A stretch of DNA of 31,938 nucleotides from Silene noctiflora (lineage: Eukaryota; Streptophyta; Magnoliopsida; Caryophyllales; Caryophyllaceae): NCBI GenBank assembly GCA_009801015.1, contig VHZZ01000146.1, forward strand, positions 258,144 through 290,081, written 5' to 3'. Below, piece after piece: positions 9,646-19,024 of this stretch. The notes under the pieces are model-generated. The model saw nothing but the letters and a program-made list of their open reading frames with translations. It did no database searches and had not been told where the DNA came from. Each line of letters starts with the position of its first letter. Position 1 is the stretch's first letter. A program made the translations under genes and the position numbers.

Positions 9646-10074
9646 TAGCGCTGTCAATGATATGAGCCAGCTCGTTGAACTCTCGGAATCGGATCGGCCA
9701 AAGCTCGGCTCGTGCTCGGTCAAAACGAGATACGAGCCGAGCTCACTCGGAAGCTCGTTTATAAATTTTTTGTATAATTTTTGTATTGTAGTATTATTTT
9801 TATTTTAAATTATATGTTATTTAGACATTTATATAAGTATATTATGATATAATATTTTTTTATTATTTTATAATTTAGTTGTTTTTCAAAAATATTTATA
9901 TTTAGTTAGATTTAAAAGGCGAGAAAGTTAAAATATATAATGACAAAACGAACTTGAGCCGAGCTCGAACATTAATTTTTTAGGCTCCACGAGCTACGAG
10001 CCAAGCCCGAGCTCGAGATAAAAAATTCGAGCCGAGCCCGAGCTCGAGCTCAGCTCGGCTCGTTTACACCCCTA
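9646..10074. mobile_element. hAT-type MITE, 429 bp, GAGCTCG-rich ends
   Basis: A perfect 8-bp duplication, GTTGTTCT, flanks it at 9638-9645 and 10075-10082. The termini are TAGCGCTGTCAATGA and, on the opposite strand, TAGGGGTGTAAACGAG. Both ends are rich in GAGCTCG/CGAGCCGAG words that can pair with each other, while the centre is very AT-rich. The 64-codon frame at 9614-9808 overlaps the left end and is incidental. Confidence 0.92.
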
Positions 10075-11509
10075 GTTGTTCTAACGTAATTATAGGTTTT
10101 GTGTTTGAATCTTGTGAATACATCAATGTTTAAATTCACGAGGAAAAGCATTACGAGTTTACGACTTTATCACCCTAGCGGGAATAAATCGAGTAATATA
10201 CGTAAAAAAATATAGTAGATGTGTTGCAAAAGTTAGCCTTAGTTAAATTAAATACACTTCTTTTTAACATAAGTAATTTTCCTTTAATTCAAATAAGACT
10301 CTTATTCTATATATTTAACAGACTCATTTTATATTATAATTATCGGTTCATTTATAAAACGACTTAATCATGATATGTAAATATATGTATACAACGGTTT
10401 TACATAACATGTCGACACAAAGTCGCTAATTATTGGAACGTAGTAGTATTTTTCTCAAAGAGATACGTACTTTGAGCATTAATCTGTAGGTCACCCACCT
10501 TTAATTTCTTGCTTCCTTTTTAGTTGAGCAACTTTGCTTAAAACAATATTTATCATCCTTTGTAATTTTAAATTAATTCGACCGTTGATCTTTAAATTTC
10601 AGAGAGTACGTCGAGAAACATTGCATGATCACCATAAACATGCATGCATGGAGTAATAATGCGTATTAATTCAGCTTTTGCCTTACTACATTACAATTAT
10701 AAAACCGAAGATGTTTTCATCTAGTGGTTAAGACGGGGATATTATGGACAACAGGTCTCAGAACGCATTTCGATTGACAAAAAAAAAAAAATACAATTAT
10801 AAAGAATGTGATATTGATATTTAATACTCTAATTTGTACTCCATACTAGTTTTAAACCCGTGCAGAAAATGCACGGGTCATAATAATTAAATGTTCAATG
10901 CAGTACATAACAATATATAATCTCGACATATTTATTCTATATTAAATTTTTCAATGCAATTGCTAATTTCATCAACCAAAAAATTTAAATGTTTTCCGAT
11001 TATTGTTATTTATTTTTTCTTTAATATAGATCTAGAGTATATATTAATATATATGCTTGTATTTATTGTGTTTATTGTGTTATATTATCAAGCAAGAAAT
11101 ATATATTCATAGTGTAAATTTTTGTAATTTATTATTTTGTACGTAGTATGTATGTATTGATTATAAATGGTACTAGTTTTTAACCCGTGCAAATTGCACG
11201 GGTATGCAGTTTAAATATTATTATTCTAATAATTCTATTTAAAAAAACACGATTAAATTTTGCATGTAGTTATATTCAATTTACATTTGCAAATAGGAGT
11301 TTCTAAATGTCGAATTTAAGATATAAGAAGCATTAAGTTTAACTATTTGAGTATCCGTTGGAGTATGAATTGTTCTTTTGATAGCTAAAGTGTGAGTTGC
11401 TCCTTGACATAGTAATCGAGAGGTTGAATAAAAATGATAAAAATTAAAATGAAATGAATTTTTGTGATGACCATTAATATTAATGTAAAATTTAATGCAT
11501 TTACGGGTA

Positions 11510-11830
11510 TTTTGATCTGATCTAGATAATCTGATCTAAGATGATAGTTAGACTCTCAAATTAAACTGAATAGGTCATTTAGGTATATAGACCCTTCCTT
11601 ACTTGGCAGATGAATCATTTGGGTGGGATTATTTTCAGGTAAATAATTATCAGGTCATATTCAAGTTTGGTCATCCTGGATCAGGTCTTTGAGTCGAATC
11701 ATCCTGATTCGTTTGAGTCGTTTCAGGTTAGGATTGAGTCATTTAGGGTCATTTTGACTTGGGTTAGTTTGAGTTTAACGGGTCAAGTTCGGATCACCCT
11801 TATTTGATCGGGCCGGTTTTGCACTTTTGT
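11510..11830. mobile_element. Probable decayed hAT-like MITE within the inner Helitron
   Basis: The block repeats GGTCATTT, GGGTCA and CGGGTC words similar to those of 1150-1418. Ends and target duplication could not be placed, so this rests on word similarity only. Confidence 0.35.
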
Positions 11831-12239
11831 CAACTATATTCATAGAATCATAGAGAACACACTAATATGATAAATTTGTGTATTTTTTTTGCAGCATAAA
11901 TAAATTCTTGTTTCAAACGTCCTTTTTTTCGTTTAAAATAAAACAGACAAATATGTGTGACAATTTCAGCATAAAATTCAAAAATTCCCTACAAAAATTG
12001 TTACCATCGCATTTTTTAAAGTGACAACTTTAATTATAACATTTTATCATTAAATTGTCGCTTTTTATTATAAAATATTAACATTTTTCTTATTTTTTGG
12101 TAAGATCGTTTTAAGGAAGACATACATCAGTCCACATATATACTTTCTAATAGAACAAACAATGAGCTAATTATGTGAATACTCCATATGTCACTTAAAC
12201 AGTAAATAATGGGCAAACTTCTGAGCCTTATTTACCCAT

Positions 12240-12560
12240 TACAAACCCTACCCACCTTATACAGTTGTACACTTATGTATACATAACCCAAAAACACATT
12301 CTTTTCAGTATTTGTCAACTCTTTCAGTCGCCCCTCACCTTCTCAACTTCACATTCTCTCAGTTGTCAATCTCACCAAACTTTATTCAATATCACCACTG
12401 CAATGTCCTTTTTTTTCGTTTCACTGCTCATCATCATTCTAAGACCATATTCGTCATTCTTTTCACTCAATTTTAACTTACTCCATTACAAAAAGTTTTT
12501 CCCATATTATAAGCTAGTTCTATTAATATCTAAGGTATTACCCGATCTTAAAAAGATTTA
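12240..12560 (+). other. CT-rich block inside the inner Helitron, possible captured gene leader
   Basis: After an AT-rich stretch, 12290-12420 becomes strongly pyrimidine-rich, like a plant 5' leader, and is followed by an ATG at 12403 that opens a hydrophobic stretch starting MSFFFVSLLIIIL. The longer frame begins at 12265 and runs to 12561. It matches no protein I recognise and soon turns into AT-rich low-complexity residues. It could be a captured promoter, leader and first-exon fragment, or chance composition. Confidence 0.25.
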
Positions 12561-13724
12561 ATACTTTGTCCAGATTTGGTATTGTTTGCTAGTTCTGATA
12601 TCTTTTTCAGTCAATTTTTTATCTTCTTAAGCGTCTATTTTTCTGGAAAAAAAAAGTTACTTCAACCTATTGCTAATAAATGTGTATATAATTAATAATT
12701 TATTATATTAATTTTGTGAATTGTATATTTTATTAATAATTAATATGTAATGGTAAATAATTTAATCATATTATTAAATTTTTAAATATATTATTTTTTT
12801 GGTTAATTGAAGTTTGGGATTTATGTTTGATTGTAAGCAATTTATTGTATATTTAGTTAGTTGCAAATTTAAAGTAAGAATTATTTAATGAGATGATAAT
12901 GTGTGTTTTTCTTAGTTTAATATATACGAAGTTTTAAATTCGTAGATTGCATTTTTTTCAATTGTTGTTTCTATTAATTTTTATAACTCCATATGTCATA
13001 ATAATATTATAAATAAAGACTATTAATAATGGAAAAATTGGTATAATCAAAATTGGTAAAATTTATATTTTATTATTTTACAATTAGTATATAAAATTCT
13101 TGTTAAATTGTTAGTTTATTATTTAATATTTTTTTGCAAGATACGTACAAAACATAAACATTTACGTAAAAAATATGGTGGTTTTTGCGAAATTAATTCA
13201 AGATTATTTGATGCGGGTCCCGCCTTTACTTTTTGAAAAAAAAAACAAACAAACTGCACATAATGACGTGGACGCATGAAAATGCTTAAAATGTTTTTGT
13301 ATTTATATAGATAAGATTCTAAATAAATTAAATCAACAAAACCAATTTTTTTTGGTGGGAACCACCTTTTGATTTTATTTTATTTTCCTGAAAATTAAGA
13401 GCCAATATGAACTTTCTAAATGACTTGACTTTTATAATATGTAGATATTAGAATATTAGGTATATAACCTCGGTTACATTAAGAAGCCATATGAGAAAAA
13501 TTCTTAAGATTATTTTTACGGAAATTAGAAAATGAACTCATTGTTATTTATTTTTGAATAAACTAATCTTGATAATCTTTTCTCATGTGATTTCTGAATT
13601 TGAACCTTTATTTAAGACACGTGTTAAAAAACGTTCAATAGGGAATACGACTCGGATTTAAATCCCATTAACAGTAAAACTGTTGTTATTTATCTTTTGT
13701 ACACAAAAATGAGCACACAATTAA

Positions 13725-14830
13725 TGCGTATTAATTCAGTTTTTGCCTTACTACAGTACAATTATAAAACCGAAGATGTCTTGATTTAGTGGTTAAGACG
13801 GAGGTATTATGGACAACAGCTCTCAGAACGCGCTTCAGTACAATTATAAAGAATGTGATATTGATATTTAATACTCTAATTTGTACTCCATATATTAGAT
13901 TATTAGGTATATATAACTTCGGTTACATTAAGAAGCCATATGAGAACAATTCTTAAATTTATTTTACGAAAATTAGAAGATGAACTCATTGTTATTATTT
14001 TTTAATAAAATAATTTTCATAGTCTTTTCTCGTATAATTTCTGAATAAGTATCTCTAAGGCACCTAGGTAGCACGGACACTCCTCCTAATCAGCCGTCCC
14101 GTGTCTGAAACCGTGTCCGACACGACACTCATCGGACACACGCCGGACACGCCTAAATGTGTCGGATACCAATAAATAAGGAATGAGATGTCGAAAGACT
14201 GAAAAAGATTGGTTAGAATACGAGTTTGAGTGGGAAATGAGAATAAGTTATAGTCAAAGTCAAATTTCAGCTTCAATTATTTAAATTTAATATCAAATAC
14301 ATTTAAAAAAATAAAATGGTACGTTAATTTTAACTATAAATATATATTTTATTAAATTTAAATAACGTGTCCCGTGTCCTAAATTTCATAGGATGCCGTG
14401 TCACGTGTCCGTGTCACGGCATCTCATAAAATTTAGGACACGGGACACGCTATTAAAATTTAATAAAATATATATTTTATGGTTATAAATAGCGTATAAT
14501 TTCATGTTTTTAATGTATTTGATATTAAATTTACATAAGTGAAGGTAAAATTTGAGCTTGACTATAAATAATTCTCATTTTCCAGCCAAACCCATCTTCT
14601 AATCAATTTCTTTTGACATTTTATTCCTCGTCTAACTATAGGCGTGTGTCCGACACGGTGTCGGATACGGGACGGCTAGTTAGGAGGAGTGTCCGTGCTA
14701 CCTAGCTACCTAGTAAGGCACATGTTAGAAAATATTATCGTAATAGTAATTACGACTCGAATTTAAATCCCATTAATTCTAAAACTGTTGTTATTTATCT
14801 TTTGTAGACAAAAATGAGCACACAATTGAG
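13725..14830. repeat. Tandem duplication unit 2 (contains the fold-back element)
   Basis: It starts GCGTATTAATTCAGTTTTTG (13725) directly after unit 1 and ends near 14830 at GAGCACACAATT. Without the 650-bp fold-back and its 8-bp duplication it is about 448 bp and aligns with unit 1. It has no Helitron at the position where unit 1 does; in turn, unit 1 lacks the fold-back (TAAGACAC occurs once there). Confidence 0.9.
14064..14713. mobile_element. Large fold-back element, 650 bp, arms about 300 bp
   Basis: An 8-bp duplication, TAAGGCAC, flanks it at 14056-14063 and 14714-14721. The left arm begins CTAGGTAGCACGGACACTCC and the right arm ends with the complement, GGAGTGTCCGTGCTACCTAG. The centre, near 14394-14428, is GATGCCGTG ... 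CACGGCATC. Each arm is a copy of the 8407-8780 element, the right arm being shortened by internal deletions. It looks like two elements joined head to head that moved as one unit. The open frame at 14064-14276 is incidental. Confidence 0.9.
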
Positions 14831-15028
14831 GCGAATAAATGTTCGTGAGGACGAATAAACTGTTGTTATTTATCTTTCTTCAATGATGCAATTCAATGAT
14901 TGAGAAAAGCCAGGAAATCTGTATTAAAACATCTATTATTATCCTTGAATGATTTAAGCTAACAATAATCAACAAATAATTTACAATGCATGTATTTGAT
15001 TATCGCAAATTTTTGCTTAAAACAGACA
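14831..15028. other. Intergenic
   Basis: About 200 bp of unassigned AT-rich sequence between the duplication and the next Helitron. No gene or element recognised. Confidence 0.6.
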
Positions 15029-15481
15029 TCTACATAGTATAAAAGCCAAGTCATTTGGTGAATTTCTATTGGCTATTGATTTTGAGGAAAAAAAAAATGT
15101 AAAATTTAGAAGGTGGTTCCGCACCAAAAGAACATGGGTTTCATGTTGATTTAATTTCTTTAAAACAACTTTTACCATCAATACATACATATTACATGCA
15201 AAATAATAAATTACAAAAATTTATAATATGAACTGTTTTTTTGCTTGAATATAACATAATAAATACAAATATTTATTCTCTAGATCTATAATACAAAAAA
15301 CATAAAATAAAAAAAACCGAAAAACATTTAAATATTCTGCATGGTTGATAAAATAAGTGACTGTATTAAACATTTAATATGGAATAAATATGTCGAGATT
15401 ATATGTTGTTATATAGTGCATTGAGCATTTAATTATTATGAGTTTATGACCCGTGCATTTTCTGCACGGGTTTAAAACTAG
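15029..15481 (+). mobile_element. Intact non-autonomous Helitron, 453 bp
   Basis: It starts TCTACATAGTATAAAAGCC after an A and ends CTAG (15478-15481) before a T. The 3' hairpin is ACCCGTGCA, a short loop, then TGCACGGGT, followed by TTAAAA. It is the uninterrupted relative of the outer Helitron at 10846-13445, in the opposite orientation, and provides the reference for where the inner Helitron entered. Confidence 0.92.
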
Positions 15482-16551
15482 TATTTAGGAATAAAATAAC
15501 ATAAAATGATTAGGAATAGAAAAAGACTTATCTCATCTTTCTAAGAGGAATGTTATTTGTTCGTTTTAATTTTAAGGTGGATAATCGTCTTTAGATGGAC
15601 TAGCTGTATAATTATAGATTTGCTTTATTACTCCTTTCATTTCGGAAATCATACGGCTTGAATTTCTAATTCACATACATACAAATGTTTAAATAACTAT
15701 TGAAAACGAATGTCATAACTAATTTGTCATAACTAATTTAACTTGACGTAAATTATATAATAATAGTAAGCCTGGCTTACAATCATTATAAGTTACAATG
15801 AAGGGGTTAAATTCAGTTCATGTGAATTTTGAAGAGTTAAATGTTTAATTTAACGTTGCTCCTCTAAATGGTTATTTGGTTGATTACACCAAGTTTATGT
15901 AAATTCTGAAGAGTCGTTAAATGTTAAATCGACATAAAATAGAAAAAACGAAAAATACTACCACTCACTACATTTTTAACATTAAGAACTTTTATCAAGT
16001 ATAACCATGCACCCATTAAGAATCCTATTTTCAAATAAACATAATACGAAATATAAAGTAAGATCGTTTTACATTGTGAGACGACCTTTTAATTATTCCA
16101 ATCTTCATTCAAAATTGCAAATAGAAAGCATGCATGTGTCCTACCTCTTAACACAATTTCTCGGTTTAGACAAATATTATCCATTTTAAACTTAAAACGG
16201 GTCAAATAACTATCAATTTCTAGTTTAGAATACAAAACACGTGTCTTATCTATGCAACTATGCAAGTAATATGTATTTGACTCGTTTTAATCTAATTATT
16301 GAATTCTTAAATACTTCCTCCATCTCGTCAATAGCTTACATTTACTTTATTTCCGCTTAGTCGGAGATTTGAGCACGTTTTGTCAGTATTTCTTGAACTA
16401 ATCCGTACAATATAAGATTTGTTATTCTAAACTGCAAATAGAATTTGTAGGGAGGAGAAGCCAATCAAAATATAAGACAGTCAAAGAAAGACAGAGACAA
16501 ATGTATTAAAATCACAACTTTAACCTGCAAATTACATCAATTGAAATGACA

Positions 16552-16594
<43 letters not shown>

Positions 16595-16780
16595 TCTACA
16601 AGTATTTGAACCCAAATAAAGACAGCCTGGAGGAATCCAAGCAACCATTATCCCCCACCACCACCCCCATTATTTTTTGTTTGTCTCTTTACACAAACTG
16701 TCCTCTTCTACACCTTTTTAATCGATCGTTCTTGTTTAAGACGATAATATCCGATTAGCTTTAGAACAGATTAATTACAA
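15482..16780. other. Intergenic, with MITE remnants
   Basis: No gene is supported. A CTCCTTTCATTTCGG word at about 15631 and TACTTCCTCCATCTCGTC at about 16314 resemble single Stowaway ends without partners. The 60-codon frame at 16007-16189 has no family resemblance. A C-rich run CCCCCACCACCACCCCC occurs near 16652. Confidence 0.5.
16555..16593. repeat. (TAA)13 microsatellite
   Basis: Thirteen uninterrupted TAA units are visible. This is a simple repeat, probably polymorphic. Confidence 0.97.
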
Positions 16781-17114
16781 CTAGTATAGTTCCCGTGCAA
16801 ATGCATGGTATTTTAGATACAGATATTTGAGAATTTTACAATTAATCAAACTAATGCAATTTACCTCCATTTTGAAAAGAGTAAACAATTTGCATATATA
16901 ATTACAAGGAGATATTTTATTAGCCTTATTTATGTAAAATTTAAACAATGATCAATGTTATAAAATTAATTATGACATAAATATTGTTTAATTATAAATA
17001 TAGATAGTCAATATTAACTAATTAGGAAATAAATATTGTTTAGCAGAATATCACTTGGCGGGAAATTCGAGCGAGAGAATTTAGAGATGTGTTAATTTTT
17101 TTGTATATAGGGGA
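16781..17114 (-). mobile_element. Non-autonomous Helitron, 334 bp
   Basis: On the minus strand it begins TCCCCTATATAC after an A (complement of 17115) and ends CTAG (16781-16784) before a T. The interior matches 8809-9159 throughout (ACACAT, CTAAATTC, TATCACTT-type words), so the two are copies of one family in inverted orientation about 8 kb apart. Its 3' hairpin has a mismatch (CCATGCATTTGCACGG). Confidence 0.88.
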
Positions 17115-17119
17115 TTAGT

Positions 17120-17286
17120 GGACTATACAACCAGATGTATGGAATTTTATAGCAAAAGATTTGAGCAGATGTACATTTTACGAGCTTTATTGAAAAGAAT
17201 TTGAGCGCCTTTATAAGAAAATTTTAACTCAAAATATTTTGTATTGGATGTACGATATTCACATACATCTGGATGTATATAGTCCT
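17120..17286. mobile_element. MITE with GGACTATA terminal inverted repeats
   Basis: The left end reads GGACTATACAACCAGATGTA and the right end, on the opposite strand, GGACTATATACATCCAGATG, giving inverted repeats of about 25 bp with several differences. It is AT-rich inside. No clear target duplication was seen. It directly follows the Helitron. Confidence 0.65.
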
Positions 17287-17576
17287 ATTTGTGGATTAAG
17301 TATGATAGACGAGATAAAAGAAAAGTATATAGAAACTGCCAAAAAAATTTCCATATTAAACTCGTTCACATCTTAAAACAGATACCGTTGTGTTAAAGAG
17401 AAATTAATTAGTTTTGTTAAAGTCTTTAACCCATAACAACTCCATTATTTTAATATACAATCAAGGTGATAATTTACATTAGGTACTTTGTATCTTAGCA
17501 AACAAGTCACAGTAGAACTTTTGATGTAGATTTCAATGACACCTTTGGATTAACATTTGTGGCCGTATTGTATAAT

Positions 17577-17770
17577 TAGAGCTGTTCTTGGGTCGTCCCG
17601 TCCATTGAACCCGACTCATCCCGTCCGCTAAATAAGCGGGTACGGACAAGGCTTTTTAAGAAAAATATAAAGGCCCGACCCACTAACCCGTGCCAAACCT
17701 GCTAACCCGCTTGTCCGTGGGCCAAAAATTAAACGTGAGCCCGGCTCAAACCCGCATTTGAACACCTTTA
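17577..17770. mobile_element. hAT-like MITE with CCCG-rich arms
   Basis: The termini are TAGAGCTGTTCTTGGG and, on the other strand, TAAAGGTGTTCAAATGCGGG. Both arms are rich in GACCCG/CCCGTCC words, unlike the AT-rich surroundings. The octamers beside the ends share ATAAT only loosely, so the duplication is eroded or the edges are slightly off. Confidence 0.6.
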
Positions 17771-17843
17771 ACAATAATATATAATGTATATAATACGATT
17801 TGATGATTTTGATTAAATTTGTTTGATTACTGGAAGTGATATA

Positions 17844-18101
17844 CTCCCTCCATTCAACTCCACACTACACATTTGCTTTTTCACGTTTGTCAACGCTTTT
17901 TTTACCCGATAAATATCGTTAGCTACGTATTTGCAAAAATTATAAAATTTAGATTTTTTTTATGTACTCGTAAAGACGAATCAAACAAGATCCCACATGA
18001 ATATATTTCTACTTAGGTATTGAGAGAAAATCGAAATTGAGGGTTCACTTGTGAATAGTGTACAAAATAGAAACGTGTAGTGTAGAGTTGAATGGATGAA
18101 G
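17844..18101. mobile_element. Stowaway MITE, 258 bp
   Basis: The left end reads CTCCCTCCATTCAACTCCAC and the right end, complemented, CTTCATCCATTCAACTCTAC; the inverted repeats extend about 34 bp. TA flanks both ends (17842-17843 and 18102-18103). It differs in sequence from the 2934-3131 family. The minus-strand frame across it is incidental. Confidence 0.85.
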
Positions 18102-18103
18102 TA

Positions 18104-18467
18104 TTTGTTTAGGAACATTTTAGTTAGATCGATAAAAGGTGTGTTATTGATATTGATGAGATTATAGATTTTAGAATTCAAATTCAGATTATTATGATAT
18201 GTATAATTGTTTGGATGTGGCCCGTGGGTTTGAAAAGTTTATAACTTTATATAATACTCTCTGAGAATACAGAAATCCTAGAACCTTAAAATAGATCCCT
18301 ACTTTAGACAGAGTTAGGAAAGTCCTGATCATATACGGTTAGCGAGACCCCGTGATAATCGTTCGAAGTGACAACTAACAGAGTTAACACATAAATACAA
18401 TAATTGGGCTTAAAAAAACAACTTTGATCATATTCTTTCCCATTTTTTAACCTTTTTTCCCCAATTA
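18104..18467. other. Intergenic
   Basis: Unassigned sequence of mixed composition between two MITEs. No gene or repeat recognised. Confidence 0.6.
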
Positions 18468-18595
18468 GGACATGTTCTTTTCGGCTAATAAAAGTTGAAC
18501 TGAATTAAATGAAGCTGAAATAAGAGCTTAATTTGTTAAGAGATGAGATAAGTTGAATTGAAATGAGTTGAAGTTAAGTCAGAAAGAACAGAACC
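18468..18595. mobile_element. Harbinger-type (Tourist-like) MITE, about 128 bp
   Basis: It begins GGACATGTTCTTTTCGGCT after TTA and ends AGAAAGAACAGAACC before TTTA. The ends pair with each other, and the GTTGAACTGAA interior matches the 7682-7983 family. The target duplication (TTA versus TTT) has one mismatch or a 1-bp shift. Confidence 0.7.
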
Positions 18596-18651
18596 TTTAT
18601 CTTGCTTAATGCTTAAGAGCATTTTCTTGTTTTATTTTCCACCTTCATTTT

Positions 18652-18822
18652 TTTTTTGGTGTAAACCATTCGGTTTAATCCAGATTTGAGCCGGGTAGGG
18701 CCACTAGGGCGGTAAAGCTCTCCCTCATGAGTTTCAACACTGCTGCGTTCCCAGGGCTCGAACACAAGACCTCTGGTTAAGCTAGAACAACTCCTTGCCA
18801 GTTGATCTAAGTGCTCATGGGT
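18652..18822 (-). mobile_element. tRNA-derived SINE, copy 2
   Basis: It is flanked by perfect 18-bp direct repeats, ATTTTCCACCTTCATTTT, at 18634-18651 and 18823-18840. On the minus strand it starts ACCCATGAGCACTTAGATCA and has GTTCGAGCCCTGG as B box; it ends in a short A tail. It differs from copy 1 at only scattered positions and has a shorter tail. It lies about 200 bp upstream of the CRK leader. Confidence 0.93.
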
Positions 18823-18886
18823 ATTTTCCACCTTCATTTTAATCGGGTATAAAACCGTCTTAATTTAAAACACTCTTCAACTAAGA

Positions 18887-19024
18887 ACAAAGCGTCTTGC
18901 TTGTGACAGACGCTATCCGTCACAAGCGGCAAGTGGGAAAAAGTGGAGCACCCCATAAATAGTGTTACTTGCATATTGTGAGAGAGGCACGACGGATAGT
19001 GCCCATCCTCAACCAGAATTTGTG
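18887..19024. mobile_element. Mutator-like MITE at the CRK promoter
   Basis: AACTAAGA is repeated on both sides (18879-18886 and 19025-19032). The left part holds a hairpin, TTGTGACAGA-CGCTA-TCCGTCACAA, and the right end is CTCAACCAGAATTTGTG. The same right end recurs in CRK intron 1 at about 20,880-20,899. The element abuts the CT-rich leader region of the CRK gene and may have brought regulatory sequence; that is inference. Confidence 0.7.

Larger units (their letters stand above)
11173..13311 (-). mobile_element. Inner Helitron, 2139 bp, inserted inside the outer Helitron
   Basis: On the minus strand it starts TCTATATAAATAC after an A and ends CTAG (11173-11176) before a T, with a hairpin ACCCGTGCAAATTGCACGGG just inside. 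Removing it restores the outer element so that it aligns with 15029-15481 through the junction, which fixes the boundaries. It is longer than the others, carries GGTCATTT-rich MITE-like sequence at about 11,510-11,830 and a CT-rich block at about 12,290-12,420. I see no Rep or helicase coding sequence, so it is non-autonomous. Confidence 0.9.
10846..13445 (-). mobile_element. Outer Helitron (about 461 bp without its 2139-bp insert)
   Basis: On the minus strand it begins TCTACATATTATAAAAG after an A (complement of 13446), and ends with the hairpin ACCCGTGCA-loop-TGCACGGGT followed by CTAG (10846-10849) before a T. Its two outer parts, 10846-11172 and 13312-13445, join to match the intact copy at 15029-15481. 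In unit 2 of the surrounding duplication the sequence CCATATATTAGA is unbroken, which is exactly the empty site predicted (CCATA + TATTAGA). Confidence 0.93.
10657..13724. repeat. Tandem duplication unit 1 (contains the nested Helitrons)
   Basis: Starting at GCGTATTAATTCAG (10661), this unit matches unit 2 at 13725-14830 along its length: TTTTGCCTTACTACA, AACCGAAGATGT, TAGTGGTTAAGACGG, TATTATGGACAACAG, then, after the Helitron, CGGTTACATTAAGAAGCC and AAACTGTTGTTATTTATC. Without the 2600-bp Helitron the unit is about 468 bp. The other copy keeps an uninterrupted Helitron target site. Confidence 0.9.
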
